64,000 bases of DNA from NCBI GenBank assembly GCA_009829735.1, contig CM020619.1, forward strand, positions 26,810,063-26,874,062, read 5' to 3'. The DNA is from Pyropia yezoensis (taxonomy: Eukaryota; Rhodophyta; Bangiophyceae; Bangiales; Bangiaceae). The position numbers and the translations under genes were made by a program. A model generated the notes under the pieces. The model saw only the letters and a program-made list of their open reading frames with translations, was not told the origin of the DNA and searched no databases. This document shows positions 10,225 to 21,328 of this stretch, one piece after another. The number at the start of each line of letters is the position of its first letter. The first letter of the stretch is position 1.

Positions 10225-11212
10225 GTGGTGGCGGCGGTGGCGGCGACGCAACGCACGGCCACCACCCCGGGGGGGGCGCAGCACCAAATTCCACGCCCCC
10301 ACCCCCTCCACCCCCCCCCCCCCTCGCAAAAGCGACCGCGGGTCCCGGCGCGGTGCGTGGACCCCCCCCCCCGCTTCCCCCCCCGTGGGGGCGGGGCGGG
10401 CCGCAACGTCAGTGTGCAGGGGGAGGGCAAGGGGCGGATGGGGGGGGGGTGGGTGGGGGGGGGGGGGGGGATGTGCGCCGCCGCCTCCCAAAGCTCCCTT
10501 GGCGGCCACGCGGAGAGCGGGAGGGAGTGGAAAAAAAAAAAAGGGGGGGGGGCGTCGGCCGCAAGGCGTGAAGGCGTGGGGGGGGGGGAGGGGGGGGGGG
10601 AGGCGCCGATGAGGGGTGGGGGGCGACGGGACAGAGGCGCTGCTGCCCCCACGCCGGCACCGCCGGCGGCGGCGGCGGGCACGTCGGTCCCCCCCCCCCC
10701 CCCCCCCCCCCCCCCTCCCCCCCCCCTCCCTCCGGGGTTGCCCCCGCGCCGGCGCCGCCCCCCCGCCGGCGCTGGCGCCCCCCCCTCCCGCACCCCGCCC
10801 CCCGCTGCGCGCGCGCGCGGCGGCCGCCTGACGCGGCCGCGTCGCGCCGCGACGGCGCGCCCCGTCGGCGGTGCACAGCGCCGCCGCTGGAGGGGGGGGG
10901 GGGGGTGTGTCGTCGCCCCCGGCCGCGGCGGTGGGAGCCCCCCCCCCGCCGGCCACAACGCCAACGCCCCACCCCCCCCCCCCCCCGCCCCCCCCCCATG
11001 CGGCGATGGCCGGTGGTGCGTCCCAGGGGGGCTCCCACCCGCCCCGCCCCCCCCTCCCCGCTGACGCCGGCCCCCTGCCAGCTGCCGCGTTCCCACCCAC
11101 CCACCCCACCCCCCCCCGCCCGTTCCCGTCGGCGGTGGGGGCGCCCGACGGGGCGGCTGCGCCCCCGGTTGCCGCGCCGCCCGTCCCGCCGTCGCGCCCG
11201 TCCCCGCCCCCC
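9190..11212 (+). repeat. left arm of inverted duplication (matches 33578-35610)
   Basis: This segment is the reverse complement of 33578-35610 and differs mainly in G/C homopolymer lengths; for example, a C run of 27 at 10689 corresponds to a G run of 24 at 34086. It ends exactly at the N gap at 11213, and its partner ends exactly at the N gap at 35611. It holds the upstream region of the FkbM methyltransferase gene but not its start codon. Long open frames across it are homopolymer-driven and I do not call them genes. Confidence 0.95.
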
Positions 11213-11712
11213 NNNNNNNNNNNNNNNNNNNNNNNNNNNNNNNNNNNNNNNNNNNNNNNNNNNNNNNNNNNNNNNNNNNNNNNNNNNNNNNNNNNNNNNN
11301 NNNNNNNNNNNNNNNNNNNNNNNNNNNNNNNNNNNNNNNNNNNNNNNNNNNNNNNNNNNNNNNNNNNNNNNNNNNNNNNNNNNNNNNNNNNNNNNNNNNN
11401 NNNNNNNNNNNNNNNNNNNNNNNNNNNNNNNNNNNNNNNNNNNNNNNNNNNNNNNNNNNNNNNNNNNNNNNNNNNNNNNNNNNNNNNNNNNNNNNNNNNN
11501 NNNNNNNNNNNNNNNNNNNNNNNNNNNNNNNNNNNNNNNNNNNNNNNNNNNNNNNNNNNNNNNNNNNNNNNNNNNNNNNNNNNNNNNNNNNNNNNNNNNN
11601 NNNNNNNNNNNNNNNNNNNNNNNNNNNNNNNNNNNNNNNNNNNNNNNNNNNNNNNNNNNNNNNNNNNNNNNNNNNNNNNNNNNNNNNNNNNNNNNNNNNN
11701 NNNNNNNNNNNN
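11213..11712. other. assembly gap (500 N)
   Basis: Exactly 500 N, the usual size of a placeholder scaffold gap rather than a measured distance. Confidence 1.
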
Positions 11713-12123
11713 GGCGTTGGCTGGGCCTCGTGTTCATGTGCTTGTCTTCTTGTTCGGATCGGCCAACATGTGGCACCTAGCACTAGCACGACGGCATCCC
11801 GCTATCCTGATTCCCATCGACGTCGCCGCTGTGGGCGTACCAACCTCCGGACCTCCCCCACTCGAGCACGGCGCGGCCCGACGTCGCCAGACGCGAGGAC
11901 CGTTGCCCCCACCCCCCGCACACCATTATTACAACTCCTCAGGTGCTCCACATGTGGTAGCCACAATGGACCCGCGGGACAACCACCAGCGGTATATGCG
12001 CAGCGGCAAGCGGCCGATGCGTGACCCCCGCGGCCCGTATCCGGATGGGTCGGGCCTGTCCGGGCGGTTCCCCCCCCCCCTCGCTGCTCTTGCCATTGCC
12101 ACACCACACACCCGTGTCCCTGC

Positions 12124-12831
12124 GTGCTGTCGGCATGCCCGCCGGTAGTCGCGTCAGCAGGAGGACCGCTGTACGACACTGGGGCAGGCCCGGCGGGGCG
12201 GCCTACCAGCGGCGGGGACGAGAACGGCTCTGGGTCTGTCGAGGCGGCGTGCGCAAACCTGCTGCGTGCCGCCGAGGCTGCGTGGACGCGGCTGATACGC
12301 GCGCGCGAGACGGGGGCGGGCCCGGCGGTACGCGCGCGCGAGACGGGGGCGGGCCCGGCGGGGCGGCCTACCAGCGGCGACCGCCGTCCGGGCGGCGAGA
12401 CGGGGGCGGCGGAGCGGCCAGGCGGCCACCCGCATAACACTTGGGCGGGCCCGGCGGGGCGGCCTACCAGCGGCGACCGCCGTCCGAGCGGCGAGACGGG
12501 GGCGGCGGAGCGGCCAGGCGGCCACCCGCGTGACACTGGGGCATGGGAGGCACGTTCCCTTTACTTTTCTGGGCCGGGTGTTGGGCCCCCGACGTCCCGC
12601 GTGTCTCGGACGCAGTTCCCGTCGTCATCCTGGCCTCCCGTCACGCCGCCGTTGTCACCGTCACCGCCACCGTCGTCACCGTCGCCAGTTTCGTCATCCT
12701 CACCGCAGCCGCCGCCGCCACCGCCATCGCCGCCGCCGCCGCCGCCGCCCCCTCTCCGTCGATCGGCGCGACTGGCGCTCCGTCGATCGTCGGGAGCGGT
12801 GTCGGCGCCGCCGCGGCCGCCCCCGCCGCCC

Positions 12832-12867
<36 letters not shown>

Positions 12868-13074
12868 CCGCGCCAGCTTCCTCGGCCGCAGCCGCCTGTC
12901 CATCCGGTACACGTGGTACCGGTTGCCAAGGTGGAACCTCCGAAGCTGGAACCTGATATGATTCCGCCGCCACCGCCGCGGCCGCCGCCGCCGCCGTCGT
13001 CGTCATCTTCGTCGTCGTCTCAGGCGCCTGCTTCTCCCGCGGAGTGTGTATTTGGCGCCAGCCTCGCCAAGTGA
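12124..13074 (+). CDS. hypothetical Pro/Ser-rich repeat protein
   Basis: An open frame of 316 codons. The first half consists of a tandem repeat (GAGPAGRPTSG...RPGG units, encoded by a 96-bp DNA repeat). The second half is long proline and serine runs typical of a wall-associated or disordered protein. No signal peptide or known domain is visible. The opposite strand is also open over much of this stretch, so this may be a by-product of composition. I do not recognise it. The 411 bases before it (11713-12123) hold no gene I can support. Confidence 0.25.
12351..12546 (+). repeat. 96-bp tandem repeat, two copies plus partials
   Basis: Units starting GGGCCCGGCGGGGCGGCC begin at 12351 and 12447 (period 96) and are nearly identical. 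A partial copy of the unit start occurs upstream near 12187, and a shorter derivative near 12318. Confidence 0.9.
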
Positions 13075-13546
13075 CTGTCCCACCTGTCGCGTTTGTTTCT
13101 TGGTCATCTCTCTTTCTGCGTCTTTGTCATGAATCGCCCTGTGGTGTTGTGGCTAGCACGTACGCGTTCCCCAAACAGGGTGTGTGTGTGTGTGACATTG
13201 TGCTCGTGTGCCAGGGGGTACCCCCCACTGTGTGAAGCATCTATATAGTGAAGGTGCGCTGTATGCGGCCCCAGGAAAAACAGCAACGGACTGTGTGGAA
13301 CGGTACTACAACGGCACCCCCACCAGCTGCGGATGGCCGCACTCAGACCGCTCCCCCCTACTGCTGTCATGGTCCGCTCTCACCACTTGTCACAGCCACC
13401 CCCTGGCACTGTGCCCAACCGCCACCGCCACCCAGTGCACCACTGTGACAGGCACGGCCCCGTAAACGGCACCCGCCCCAAACGGGGACTGTGAGGAGGC
13501 ACATCGACGCCGCTCCCGGTTTCAACCGCACCAACGGCCTCTCCTG

Positions 13547-13849
13547 ATGCGATTTTATCCGTCCCATCGGCCCCTGCTGACGTACGAGTGGCCGGAAGAG
13601 GGAGCTCCTCCGGGACGGGAGGTAGGCAGGCGTCCTCGCGGTGTTGAGCCAGAGGGAGCTCCTCCGGGCCGGGAGGTTGGCAGGCGTCCTCGCGGTGTTA
13701 AGTGGACCACTCCTGCGGTCGTAGATGCCGCCTCGGTGGCGGTTGCTACGCGGGTCGGGGATTCTCGCCCCTTCGCCACTGAATCGTGCCCCCGCTGCAA
13801 TGTGGCGGCCCCGTCTGGATCAGGGCCGTGCAAATGTTCAGCCGACTAG
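13547..13849 (+). CDS. small hypothetical protein with duplicated 18-residue unit
   Basis: A 100-codon frame. A 54-bp direct duplication (units at 13598 and 13652) encodes EGAPPGREVGRRPRGV twice. The C-terminus contains two Cys pairs (CPRCNVAA...CKCS). There is no recognised domain and codon evidence is weak; it may be non-coding. 13075-13546 before it shows only a short GT repeat near 13180 and no supported gene. Confidence 0.25.
   Translation: MRFYPSHRPLLTYEWPEEGAPPGREVGRRPRGVEPEGAPPGREVGRRPRGVKWTTPAVVDAASVAVATRVGDSRPFATESCPRCNVAAPSGSGPCKCSAD
13598..13705 (+). repeat. 54-bp tandem duplication
   Basis: Two adjacent copies beginning GAGGGAGCTCCTCCGGG at 13598 and 13652, with only a few mismatches. 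Confidence 0.95.
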
Positions 13850-13976
13850 GTCGCGCGCGCGCGTGAGCATGTGTATGGCACGCCGCTCGGTGCGCTGGTC
13901 GAGAGCCGCCGCTGTGGCGGCGGTGGCTGTTGCTGCGACGGTGCTGGGGGTGGGGGGCCACATCGCTGCCGCAACC

Positions 13977-14476
13977 TCAACAGCAGCTACTGGCCGCAGT
14001 GTCCTGGAAGCGGCCCCGGCCCCCCTCCGCCGCCCGCTCCGCCGTCCCCTCCGCGTCGGACCTCACCGGCAGTGGTGACAGCTGGGCACCCGCCCGATGG
14101 CGTGCCTGCGTGTGCTCGTCGCCTGTGTGGACCAACGCGTGGACGACGGCTAGCTCCTTGACAGCCCGCTTCCCCTCGAGCAGAGCGCACACCTCCGCTG
14201 CGAAGGAGGAGTGCGTCACTCGGCGCTGCCTGTGAGAGGCGAACTGCAGCAAGGTGAGCGGGGTGTTCGGCCTGAGGGTCTTCGCCGCCGCCGTGGCCGC
14301 CGTTGTGAGATTGCAAATCCCGTGTGGGCCGTTAGATCTCCCAGCTTGACGCTTGTGGTTTCAACGAACAGGCGCAGCCGCTCAGGGCCACGCAGCGGGC
14401 TGTAACGCAGCGGCAAGAGACGCGCCGCCTTGGCAGCGATCACAACGCGGTTGGCCTTTGCTAGGTCCCGCACCAC
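13977..14476 (-). pseudogene. copia RNase H remnant
   Basis: Two overlapping frames. The first reads LRLFVETTSVKLGDLTAHTG, matching the first strand of copia RNase H but with the usual catalytic Asp replaced by Glu in FVETT. The second, in another frame, reads THSSFAAEVCALLEG, matching the SS-AAE motif of the same enzyme. The frame break and residue loss mark it as non-functional. Confidence 0.65.
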
Positions 14477-14491
14477 CGCTCAGGTAAAGCG

Positions 14492-14821
14492 TCAGGCCAG
14501 TGTGCTGGCAGCGCATGCCAGGTAGGGCAGAGTCCGACCCGTGGCCCAAAGGAATGCACCTCTCGCCCGTCGGTAGTCGGTCAGCTCGCCCGCCGTCAGT
14601 CGCGACGCCAGCTCCAAGACGCGCTCAGGGTGCACGTTGATGCGTTCGATCGAATCCACGTAATCCTCCTTGTCCACTTGCACGGTGATGCGGCCCGTGT
14701 CGTCGTCCAGTGAAGTCCGGACACGCAGACCGGTGAAGGTGAGGTCCCCAGACTTGGTTGGGCCGGCCGAAAAAGCCGCCCGCAGGGCGCCGTCGAATCG
14801 CGCCACCTCCGCTGCAGTCAC
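14492..14821 (-). pseudogene. copia RT C-terminal/connection segment
   Basis: 109 residues. DLTFTGLRVRTSLDDDTG followed by VDKEDYVDSI and then YRRARGAFLWATGRTLPYLA matches the stretch that follows the RT catalytic core in copia polyproteins (F-G-L, Y-I-I, G-LLW-TRPD). The YxDD core itself is absent. Confidence 0.75.
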
Positions 14822-15150
14822 CCGATGAGAAAATCATGATGATCCGCGTGGTCGTCGGTGAGCTCGTTCATGGTGGCTAGCAGCGCAGCCTTGGCCCTAC
14901 CGAGTTTGGCACGCCGCTGCGGAGAGTTGTTCGTCTTCATGATGCGCTGGACGCGCATGTTGTACAGGCTCTTCGCCCAGTAGGCATCAGGCTGCGTGTG
15001 CATCGTCTCGGCGTGCTTGGTAGCGCTGCTTACAGCGCGTGACCTGGTGCGGCCCGCCCGAGGACCGGTCACTTGGTGGCGGGGATCGACGGCCGCCGGC
15101 GGAGGTACTGTGGCAAGGTTGTCGAGTGCCGCCCGTACGCCTGTCATCAT
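14818..15150 (-). pseudogene. copia integrase-RT linker remnant
   Basis: 110 residues between the integrase and the RT remnant, rich in Arg/Ala/Lys and ending abruptly where the RT core should follow. It is assigned by position more than by motif. Confidence 0.45.
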
Positions 15151-15171
15151 ACCTGCAGTCGCCCGGCGGTG

Positions 15172-16239
15172 CTAGTCGTTGTCCAAGTCAGGGCGCTCAG
15201 CGTCCCTGGCGCCGTCGCCCTTCACTGACGTTCTGGAGCTGGCGATCGAGGATGCCCCCGACGTGCCTGCGGAGACCGCCGATGCTCGCGTCAGCCGCGT
15301 CGCCGCGCTCGCAGGCACCGTAGGCTCCGCCGGCGTCTCAATCGGTGCCGGCGACGACGGCGGCCCTGCCAAGCGGATCTCATAGACGTGCCGGTTTGTC
15401 CAAGTGTGGCCGTGCTCCAGGCGGACTGAGCGTTTGGCAACAGACACATCCGGTACGTGTGCAGGCTCATACCAGCCACCCTGGGATGGACGGATGCTCT
15501 CCTTCCAGTAGTAGACGACATCGCCAGATGCCCAGTAGCGATGCGGGACGTTGGCTGCGTTGCGGGCCAGGGCGCGGCGCAGCGACACATTCGCCTCAGC
15601 CTCCGTATGGGCCGCCCAACTAGCGTGGAGCAGCAGCAGGTGAGTACGGAGGGCTTCGTCACCCGCCACACGGCTGTCCTCGAGCGCCGGCAAGTCGCTC
15701 GTGAGAGCGGTAGGCACGCGGGGAATGCTTCCGTTCACCAGCTGGTACGGCGTTGCCCCGCCGTGCTGACCAATACTGTTCATAGCGAGGCAAGCCAGGT
15801 CCAGCAACTCCTGTGGCTCCACTGTCGGGTGGTCCCGCCGCATGCGCGTAATCATTGTCTTGATGGTCAGGTTGTGACGCTCCACCACCCGGTTGGAGAA
15901 GTGGGCTTGCGTCGTAGCGGTGGTAACGACCCCAATAATGAAACGCTCAGCCGTCGCCCGCCACAGGGCGCTCGTGAACTCCTCCTCGGGGTCGGTAAGC
16001 AGCAGCATGGGTGCACCGTGGTGGACAAACCAGCCCAGCAGCAAAGTGCGGAAGACCGTTGCGGACTCCCCATTGGGGATGGCGAACGCCTTAGAAAACC
16101 GGGTGCCCAAGTCAATCATGAGCACGAAGCACCTCAGGGGACTACTTACGCCAAATCCACGGGCACGGTGTGGTTGAACGCAAGGGCACGTGGCATGGTG
16201 ACGAGCGGGCGAAACGGCCGGGGCGCCGTCTGCTTGCAC
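15172..16239 (-). pseudogene. copia-type integrase core
   Basis: The DDE core is readable: MIDLGTRFSKAF (first Asp), LLTDPEEEFTS (second Asp) and NRVVERHNLTIKTMI (Glu), followed by a long C-terminal region with the basic WASGDVVYYWKES stretch. It is separated from the upstream pre-integrase region by a frameshift and stop near 16150-16180. Family role: joins the element cDNA to host DNA. Non-functional here because the polyprotein is broken. Confidence 0.85.
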
Positions 16240-16298
16240 GCCTCGCAGGTAGACACGGCGACCTCGACAGCGGCGAACACTTCCTTGTCCGTGATGCC

Positions 16299-16890
16299 CT
16301 ACTGCCGTAACAGGCCGTTAAGGCGTGATGCTGATGTGTGCCCGTATTTGGTGTGGAGCTTGGTGGCTGCCCGTGCCAGGGCCGTTGTGTCTTTGGTCAG
16401 CACCGCCATCAGCTGAAAGCCGCGCACTGCCTCCGTCGGCGGGCCCTCCGTCTGTGCAGCGGCTGTGGTCGAGTCATGGAGGGCGTTCAAGATGAGGTGT
16501 CCGGCCTCGGAGATGGTCAGGCACACCACCACCGCAAGGGCCCGGACCATCATGGAGCGGCCGGCGACGTCAAGCACCACGCCCAAGGATACCATGGTCT
16601 TCCTTGAGAGCAGCATTGGCAGGTCACCCGCCACCACCCACGTCTGCACCAGGCGGCGCCGTCCTTCAATCATCATGGGGAGCGTCACGCGCTCGTACGC
16701 GCGCTGTGTGGCGCCCCCGCGAAACGTGAACACGGCGGCCGCCTCGATGGAGCGGATGGCCGTGCGTCCGACAGCCGTTAGGTGCGCCACGTACGTGGCC
16801 ACCCAAGCCGCCTTCGCAATGGTAGCTGTGGCCCCAATGTCCCGCATGATGTCACCCGTCTTGGACCCCAGCTGCTTGCTGGAATCTCTG
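16299..16890 (-). pseudogene. copia retropepsin and pre-integrase zinc region
   Basis: MRDIGATATIAKAAW resembles the D-T-G-C-T-V-W active-site region of these proteases with DTG changed to DIG. WVVAGDLPMLLSRKTM is the second conserved protease block. LHTKYGHTSASRLNGLLRQ begins the His/His/Cys/Cys pre-integrase zinc finger, then a TAG stop interrupts; the same frame continues with VSTCEACKQ. The upstream open frame to 17618 is Arg/Gly/Pro-rich and I do not assign it. Confidence 0.75.
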
Positions 16891-16899
16891 CAGCGACGA

Positions 16900-18110
16900 G
16901 AACAAGCTGAGCCATCTCCTGGGCGACCTAGCCCGCCTCGTTTGCCGGCGGTCCGGCCGCAGGCGGCCCGGCTCCAGACATTGATCTCGACATCGCCCGC
17001 TGACGACGCGCAACCACCGCAGCCCGCACAGCGCGAGCGTACCGTCGCAGTAGCTCCCGGCCACGTCAGCGGCGGGCACACTCCCCCCCGCTGGGCCCCC
17101 CCCCCACTCCCCCCACCCGGCGGGTGTCTGTGGTCTGGGGGTCGGTTTGCCCCCTGTTTGGCCGCCCCCGTGCGGGTTGTGGCCCCCGCAACGGCGGCGG
17201 CGGCGCGGGGCGCCCTCTTTTTGTAGGTAGGCCGCCTGCCGCCGCCACGGCAGCGTCCGCTCTGTCCCTCCGGGCCGTAGCGCAGCCCATCGCCCCCCCC
17301 CCGCCCGTCTTCCACCCGGACGGGCGCGGAGGGGTGGGGGTAAGAGGAAGGGAGGGGGAGCCGCCGCCGCCTTTTGCCTGAGACGCATGCCTCCCCTTCC
17401 CCCCCCGCCCTTCCCTCTCCCGCACCACCCCCCCCCCCCCCCCCCCCCGCCCCCCCCCCCTCTTGCCGCCGCCACCACCACCACCGCCACCGCCCCTCCC
17501 TCTGCGCTTCCATCCCCCGTGTGTCCAGAGGGCGGGCGCTGCGCCCGCGGCCGCCGCCGCGGTGCTGGGAGCGCGGCGGGGGCCGGCCGGCGGCGTGACC
17601 ACCCAGACCATGGCGCACGCTGCGGTGGCGGCGGCGTCAGTGTCTAGTTTCCGTCTTCATCTCTCTTCTTCCGTCCTGCAGCGTAGGCCCACCCCCTGTT
17701 GGTGATCCCCCCCCCCTACGCCCCCGCAGGCAGCAGTGGGGGGGGGGGGGGGGGTATCTCTGGCGGCTAGCGCCTCCCCCTTCCATTCGCTCCTCTGTGT
17801 CCGTGCGCCCCCCGCGACGCAGTGTTGTTGTCGCCGTGGCTCCGCCCCCCCCCCCCCCCCCGCGGCGTGCCGGGTCTGCTGCCCGCAACGGGCGGGGCGC
17901 CTTGGTGCCACCTTTTCCCTGGGCGGGGCGGCCGACGGAAGAGGCGGAGCGGGGTTGGGCGCATTCGCCCGCCCACCCTCCCCGTTTTCCCCCCATCCCG
18001 CCCATGCCCCTTCCCCCCCCCTCCACTCACGCCCCTCCCTCTCACCTCCACCCTCATCCCCCCCCCCCCGCCGGGATTCCCCGTGCGCAGACAGACGACC
18101 CTCTGTCGGC
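16900..18110. other. no supported gene; very GC-rich with long C runs
   Basis: Open frames on both strands here are compositional. 17430-17460 and 17840-17860 hold long C runs. The copia element may have extended into its right part, but no gag motif is visible. Confidence 0.6.
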
Positions 18111-18211
18111 GGCGGCGGCAGCCGCAGCGGCCGCGGCGGCCGCGGCGGCAGCAGCAGCAGCGGCGCCGTCGGCAGCGGCGACAGAGGTGGCGGCAGCGGC
18201 AGCGGCGCCGG

Positions 18212-19050
18212 CTCAATTTGTTCTACAAGGACGACACCATCCAGGTGGGCGACGCCATGTTCCTCTTCAACAGCTCGAGGTACGCACGTGCCTATTTCGA
18301 TTGGTCCGACTCGGTGGGGATCGGTGTGGACAGCTGGGCATGTGCTCGTCATCGCCGGTGGTCCAACACCACCGTCATGCTGTTTGGGAGCCAACCGATG
18401 AGTTTCATGAACATCTCGAACGCGGATGTAAGACTGGATGAGGGCCGTCCGCACGTCATGATTGTGGAGAAAGGCTACATCTATTGCGCCCTCAGGGGGC
18501 CCATGCCGTCGCCGCCAGACGCGGCCTCTCCCGACGAGGACAGGTCGTTGCCGGGGGGGTGCCCCAACGGTCTGGGGGCGGTGGCGGCTTAGCGTCTGGC
18601 CCTGTGGCGGGCATTGCCGTGGGGGCGGCGCTGGCGGGGGTGGCGGCCGCCGCCGCGGTGGCCTTTGGCTACCGCCGATGGGTGGCAACGCGGAACAGAG
18701 GCGGCGACCTAAGCGGCGGCGGTGGCGGCGGCGGCGGAGGCGGCGGCAGCGGCGGCGGCGGCGGCCATGACGGCGGGGCCGGGGTGCCCTCCCAGCGTGT
18801 TCCAGCCAGTACGCCCTCTGGGGCGCCTTGGGCGCTTGTTCAACACCCCACCGCGGCAGGGCTGGTGGGTCCCCGCGCTGCGCCAGGTGGGATGCCCCCG
18901 CCGCCCTACGCCCTCCTCCCGACCGCCGCTGGTCCGGGAGGAGTCCTCGCGGGCACCCCTGGCCACCCGGCTTTTGTGCCAACCGGGCTGGTGTACCACT
19001 GGGAGGCGGGGGCGCCGGGCCGATCGGTTGCTGTTCAGGGAGGCAGCTAA
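18212..19050 (+). CDS. possible type I membrane protein (frames broken)
   Basis: 18212-18592 encodes a well-mixed, non-repetitive stretch starting NLFYKDDTIQVGDAMFLFNS with several Asn-Thr/Ser sites, unlike the compositional ORFs around it, which argues for real protein. After a poly-G run near 18553, a different frame gives PVAGIAVGAALAGVAAAA followed by VAFGYRRW, a clear membrane span with a basic stop-transfer end (about 18600-18700), then a Gly-rich tail to 19050. The two parts may be joined by a short intron or separated by a homopolymer error. The N-terminus lies in an Ala-rich region before 18212 and I could not place it. I do not recognise the extracellular domain. Confidence 0.45.
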
Positions 19051-20639
19051 CAGGCGCATGCGCGCCAGCGGCGCGAGGATCGTGCCGCCCCGGCGTTTCC
19101 CAGGCCGGAGGGGGGAGGGGGTGACGCAAGCCTGCCGCGGGCGCCGGCCGGCCAGCCGGGCAACCGGCGAGTCGAGTCGTCCCCGGGCGACGCCCCCCCA
19201 TCCACCTTGGGCATCAGGGTAGTGCGGCCGACGGCGGCGCCCTTTGGGCGCCGCGACCCATGTTGTGGATTGGGGCGGAGCAGGCCCAAGTACTTGGCCT
19301 GCCCCACCCTGTCCACGGGGCACGTGGCAGTGGACCGGCGGGGTGTACCAGCAACGGTGGGTGGTCCGCTGGGGGGTGGGTGTCGGGCGGACGTGGGCGT
19401 GGCGGGCAGGTGTTGTGCGGGGGAGCTCCACGAGGGGGGCCCCAGGAGAGTTGCGAGGGGGTGCCGCAGGGCTAGCTGCCTGGACCGTACGGACGAGGCA
19501 GCAACTCCCGCTCCGCCCGGGGCGGGGAGGGGGGCGCCGCGATGTGGGAGGCGCACGGTGCACTGCCTGCTGAGGGCGGGCGCTCCCTGAAGGGTTGCTT
19601 AAGTGTGAGGCACGGGGCGGTAGCCTTGGAGTCCTAAGAAAGGCGAACGATTTGCGTTGACCACGGTTCCTCTCGCAGCGGTCAAGGAGAGGCGCGCGGT
19701 GCACGCGGCACGCACGCAGGTGGGCAGCTGGCCCACCTTCCCCCACGTTCCACAACAACACAGGTGTGGGTGTGGTAAGTAGAGAGAGAGGTGTTAGGAT
19801 CGGGTCTGCTAAAAGGGCAGTACGGAACGGCCGCGGGCGTTTGTAGCTGGTGAATGGGCATGGACGGGTGTGAGGTGCCCCACTGCAGCAGTGGGGCGAC
19901 GGCCGTGGGCGCGGAGCGCGATGCTGCGCGCACGCGGGGCGCTCACGCCGCCGCCGCCGCCGCCGCCGCCACCGCGACAGCGGCGGCGGCGGTGGCAGAC
20001 GTCCAGGGGGCGGCGGCAACTTGCCTTTGAACGCCGCGGCCCCCCCCCCCCCCCCCAGCAGGCACCCGCGCGCGCATGCCCACCGCCGCCACGTCGGCGG
20101 CGTCGGCTCCCCACACTCCCCCCTCCCCCCCCGCCCCCACCACCTCGACCACCGTCACCCCGCTTGGGTAGGCGCTGCCGCACACCGCATTCACTGTGCC
20201 GCCGCCGGCGGTGCCGCCGGGGGAGAGCAGCAGCAGCCCGCCGCCGCCGCCGCCGCCGTCTCGCCATCCCCCCCCGCTCCCCGGTCGCCGCCGCGGTCGT
20301 CACCGCCGCCACCGCCAAGGGCGGGTGCGGCCGTCGGGCAGGGCCGCCCACTGCAGGCGGGTGACCCCCCCCGGGCACACCCCCAGTGGCGGCCCGTTGC
20401 GGTCGACGTGGCCCGAGGCGGTGGCAAGGTCCGGCCGCGGCGAGGCGCCGCCGCTACCGCCGCCGCCACTGGCCGCGGGGGGGACGAAGATGGACGCAGG
20501 GGTGCACCGTCGCAACGGCCTCGCCGTCGGTGCCTGCCCGCCGCGCAGACGCCCGCCGGCGGGGTGGCGGCGGGGGAGGAGGTCTGCGGCGGCCGCTACG
20601 ACGGCCAGCACCTCCAGAAGGCCACCCTGCGGCGCCCCG
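19051..20639. other. no supported gene
   Basis: GC-rich, with runs of Ala/Pro/Arg codons on both strands. 19580-19870 is less biased but has no conserved frame. Downstream exons of the ferroxidase-like gene on the minus strand might lie here, but I could not identify any. Confidence 0.5.
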
Positions 20640-21328
20640 TCAGCGGCGGCGTAAGGCGTGGGCGCGCCCCCCCGCTGTAACCGGGGCACATGCGGCCGCG
20701 GGCCGCACTGCCGACGTGCCCGTCCAGTCGCAGGATGGGGGCGCGGGCGGCGGCCCGCCGGCGGCGGCGGGCCCGCCCAGGGCGGGCGTGGAGAAGGGCT
20801 GGGGGGTGGCCCGGCCGTTGGTCACCACCAGCGACAGGGGCTCGCCCACAACTGCGTGGAGGACGGGGGCCCGCCACGCGGTCGGGCGTGGCGGCCGGGG
20901 AGAGGCGGGGACGGGAGCGCCGGGGCCGGGGCCGCCAGGAGCGGCGGTCAGCCAAAAGACGGCCCTGCCGGGAAAGGCGGTGCGGGTGGATGGCGGGAGA
21001 GAGCCCCCCTGGGGGCACTGTCATTGACCTTCAGGTGGGGGGAGGCACGCGTCATTGCGAAGCGGCGCGTAGTCCCAGTCGTCGGGCGACGCGGCCAGGT
21101 AGTAGGTGCGGGGGGTGATGGCGTGGGCGAGGGGGGGGCGCACGCGGGGCTGAGCTACCTGATGTCCATCACCACCTCGCCGCCGCCGCACCGCCGCGGC
21201 TGGCAGGGGGGCACGCGGGCCGCCCCGCCGCGGGGGGTGGCGGCGGTGATCGCCGACGAGCGGGTCGACACGGCCGCGGCGGGGCGGTGGGTTGGTGCCA
21301 GCACCGCGGCAGCGGCAACAAAAGCCAT
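20640..21328 (-). pseudogene. N-terminal part of a multicopper ferroxidase-like protein
   Basis: From the ATG at 21328 a signal-peptide-like start reads MAFVAAAAVLAPTHRPAAA. One frame over, AITPRTYYLAASPDDWDYAP matches the start of the first cupredoxin domain in hephaestin/ceruloplasmin-type oxidases (YY-A-WDYAP). The same frame continues past a TGA at 21021-21023 to HAVVGEPLSLVVTNGRATPQ, matching the V-G-D-L-V-N strand before the first copper site. The frame ends at 20640 before any copper ligand. Such proteins oxidise Fe(II) during iron uptake. The frame change and in-frame TGA may be introns I could not define, sequencing errors, or real decay. No other copper domains were found. Confidence 0.4.

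Larger units (their letters stand above)
13977..16900 (-). mobile_element. Ty1/copia-type retrotransposon relic
   Basis: Read on the minus strand, the order is protease, pre-integrase zinc region, integrase, RT-RNase H linker, RNase H, which is the copia order (integrase before RT). Frames are broken by stops and shifts. The catalytic core of RT is missing between the linker ending near 14822 and the post-RT segment starting near 14821. No LTRs were recognised. Individual pieces are listed separately. Confidence 0.85.
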
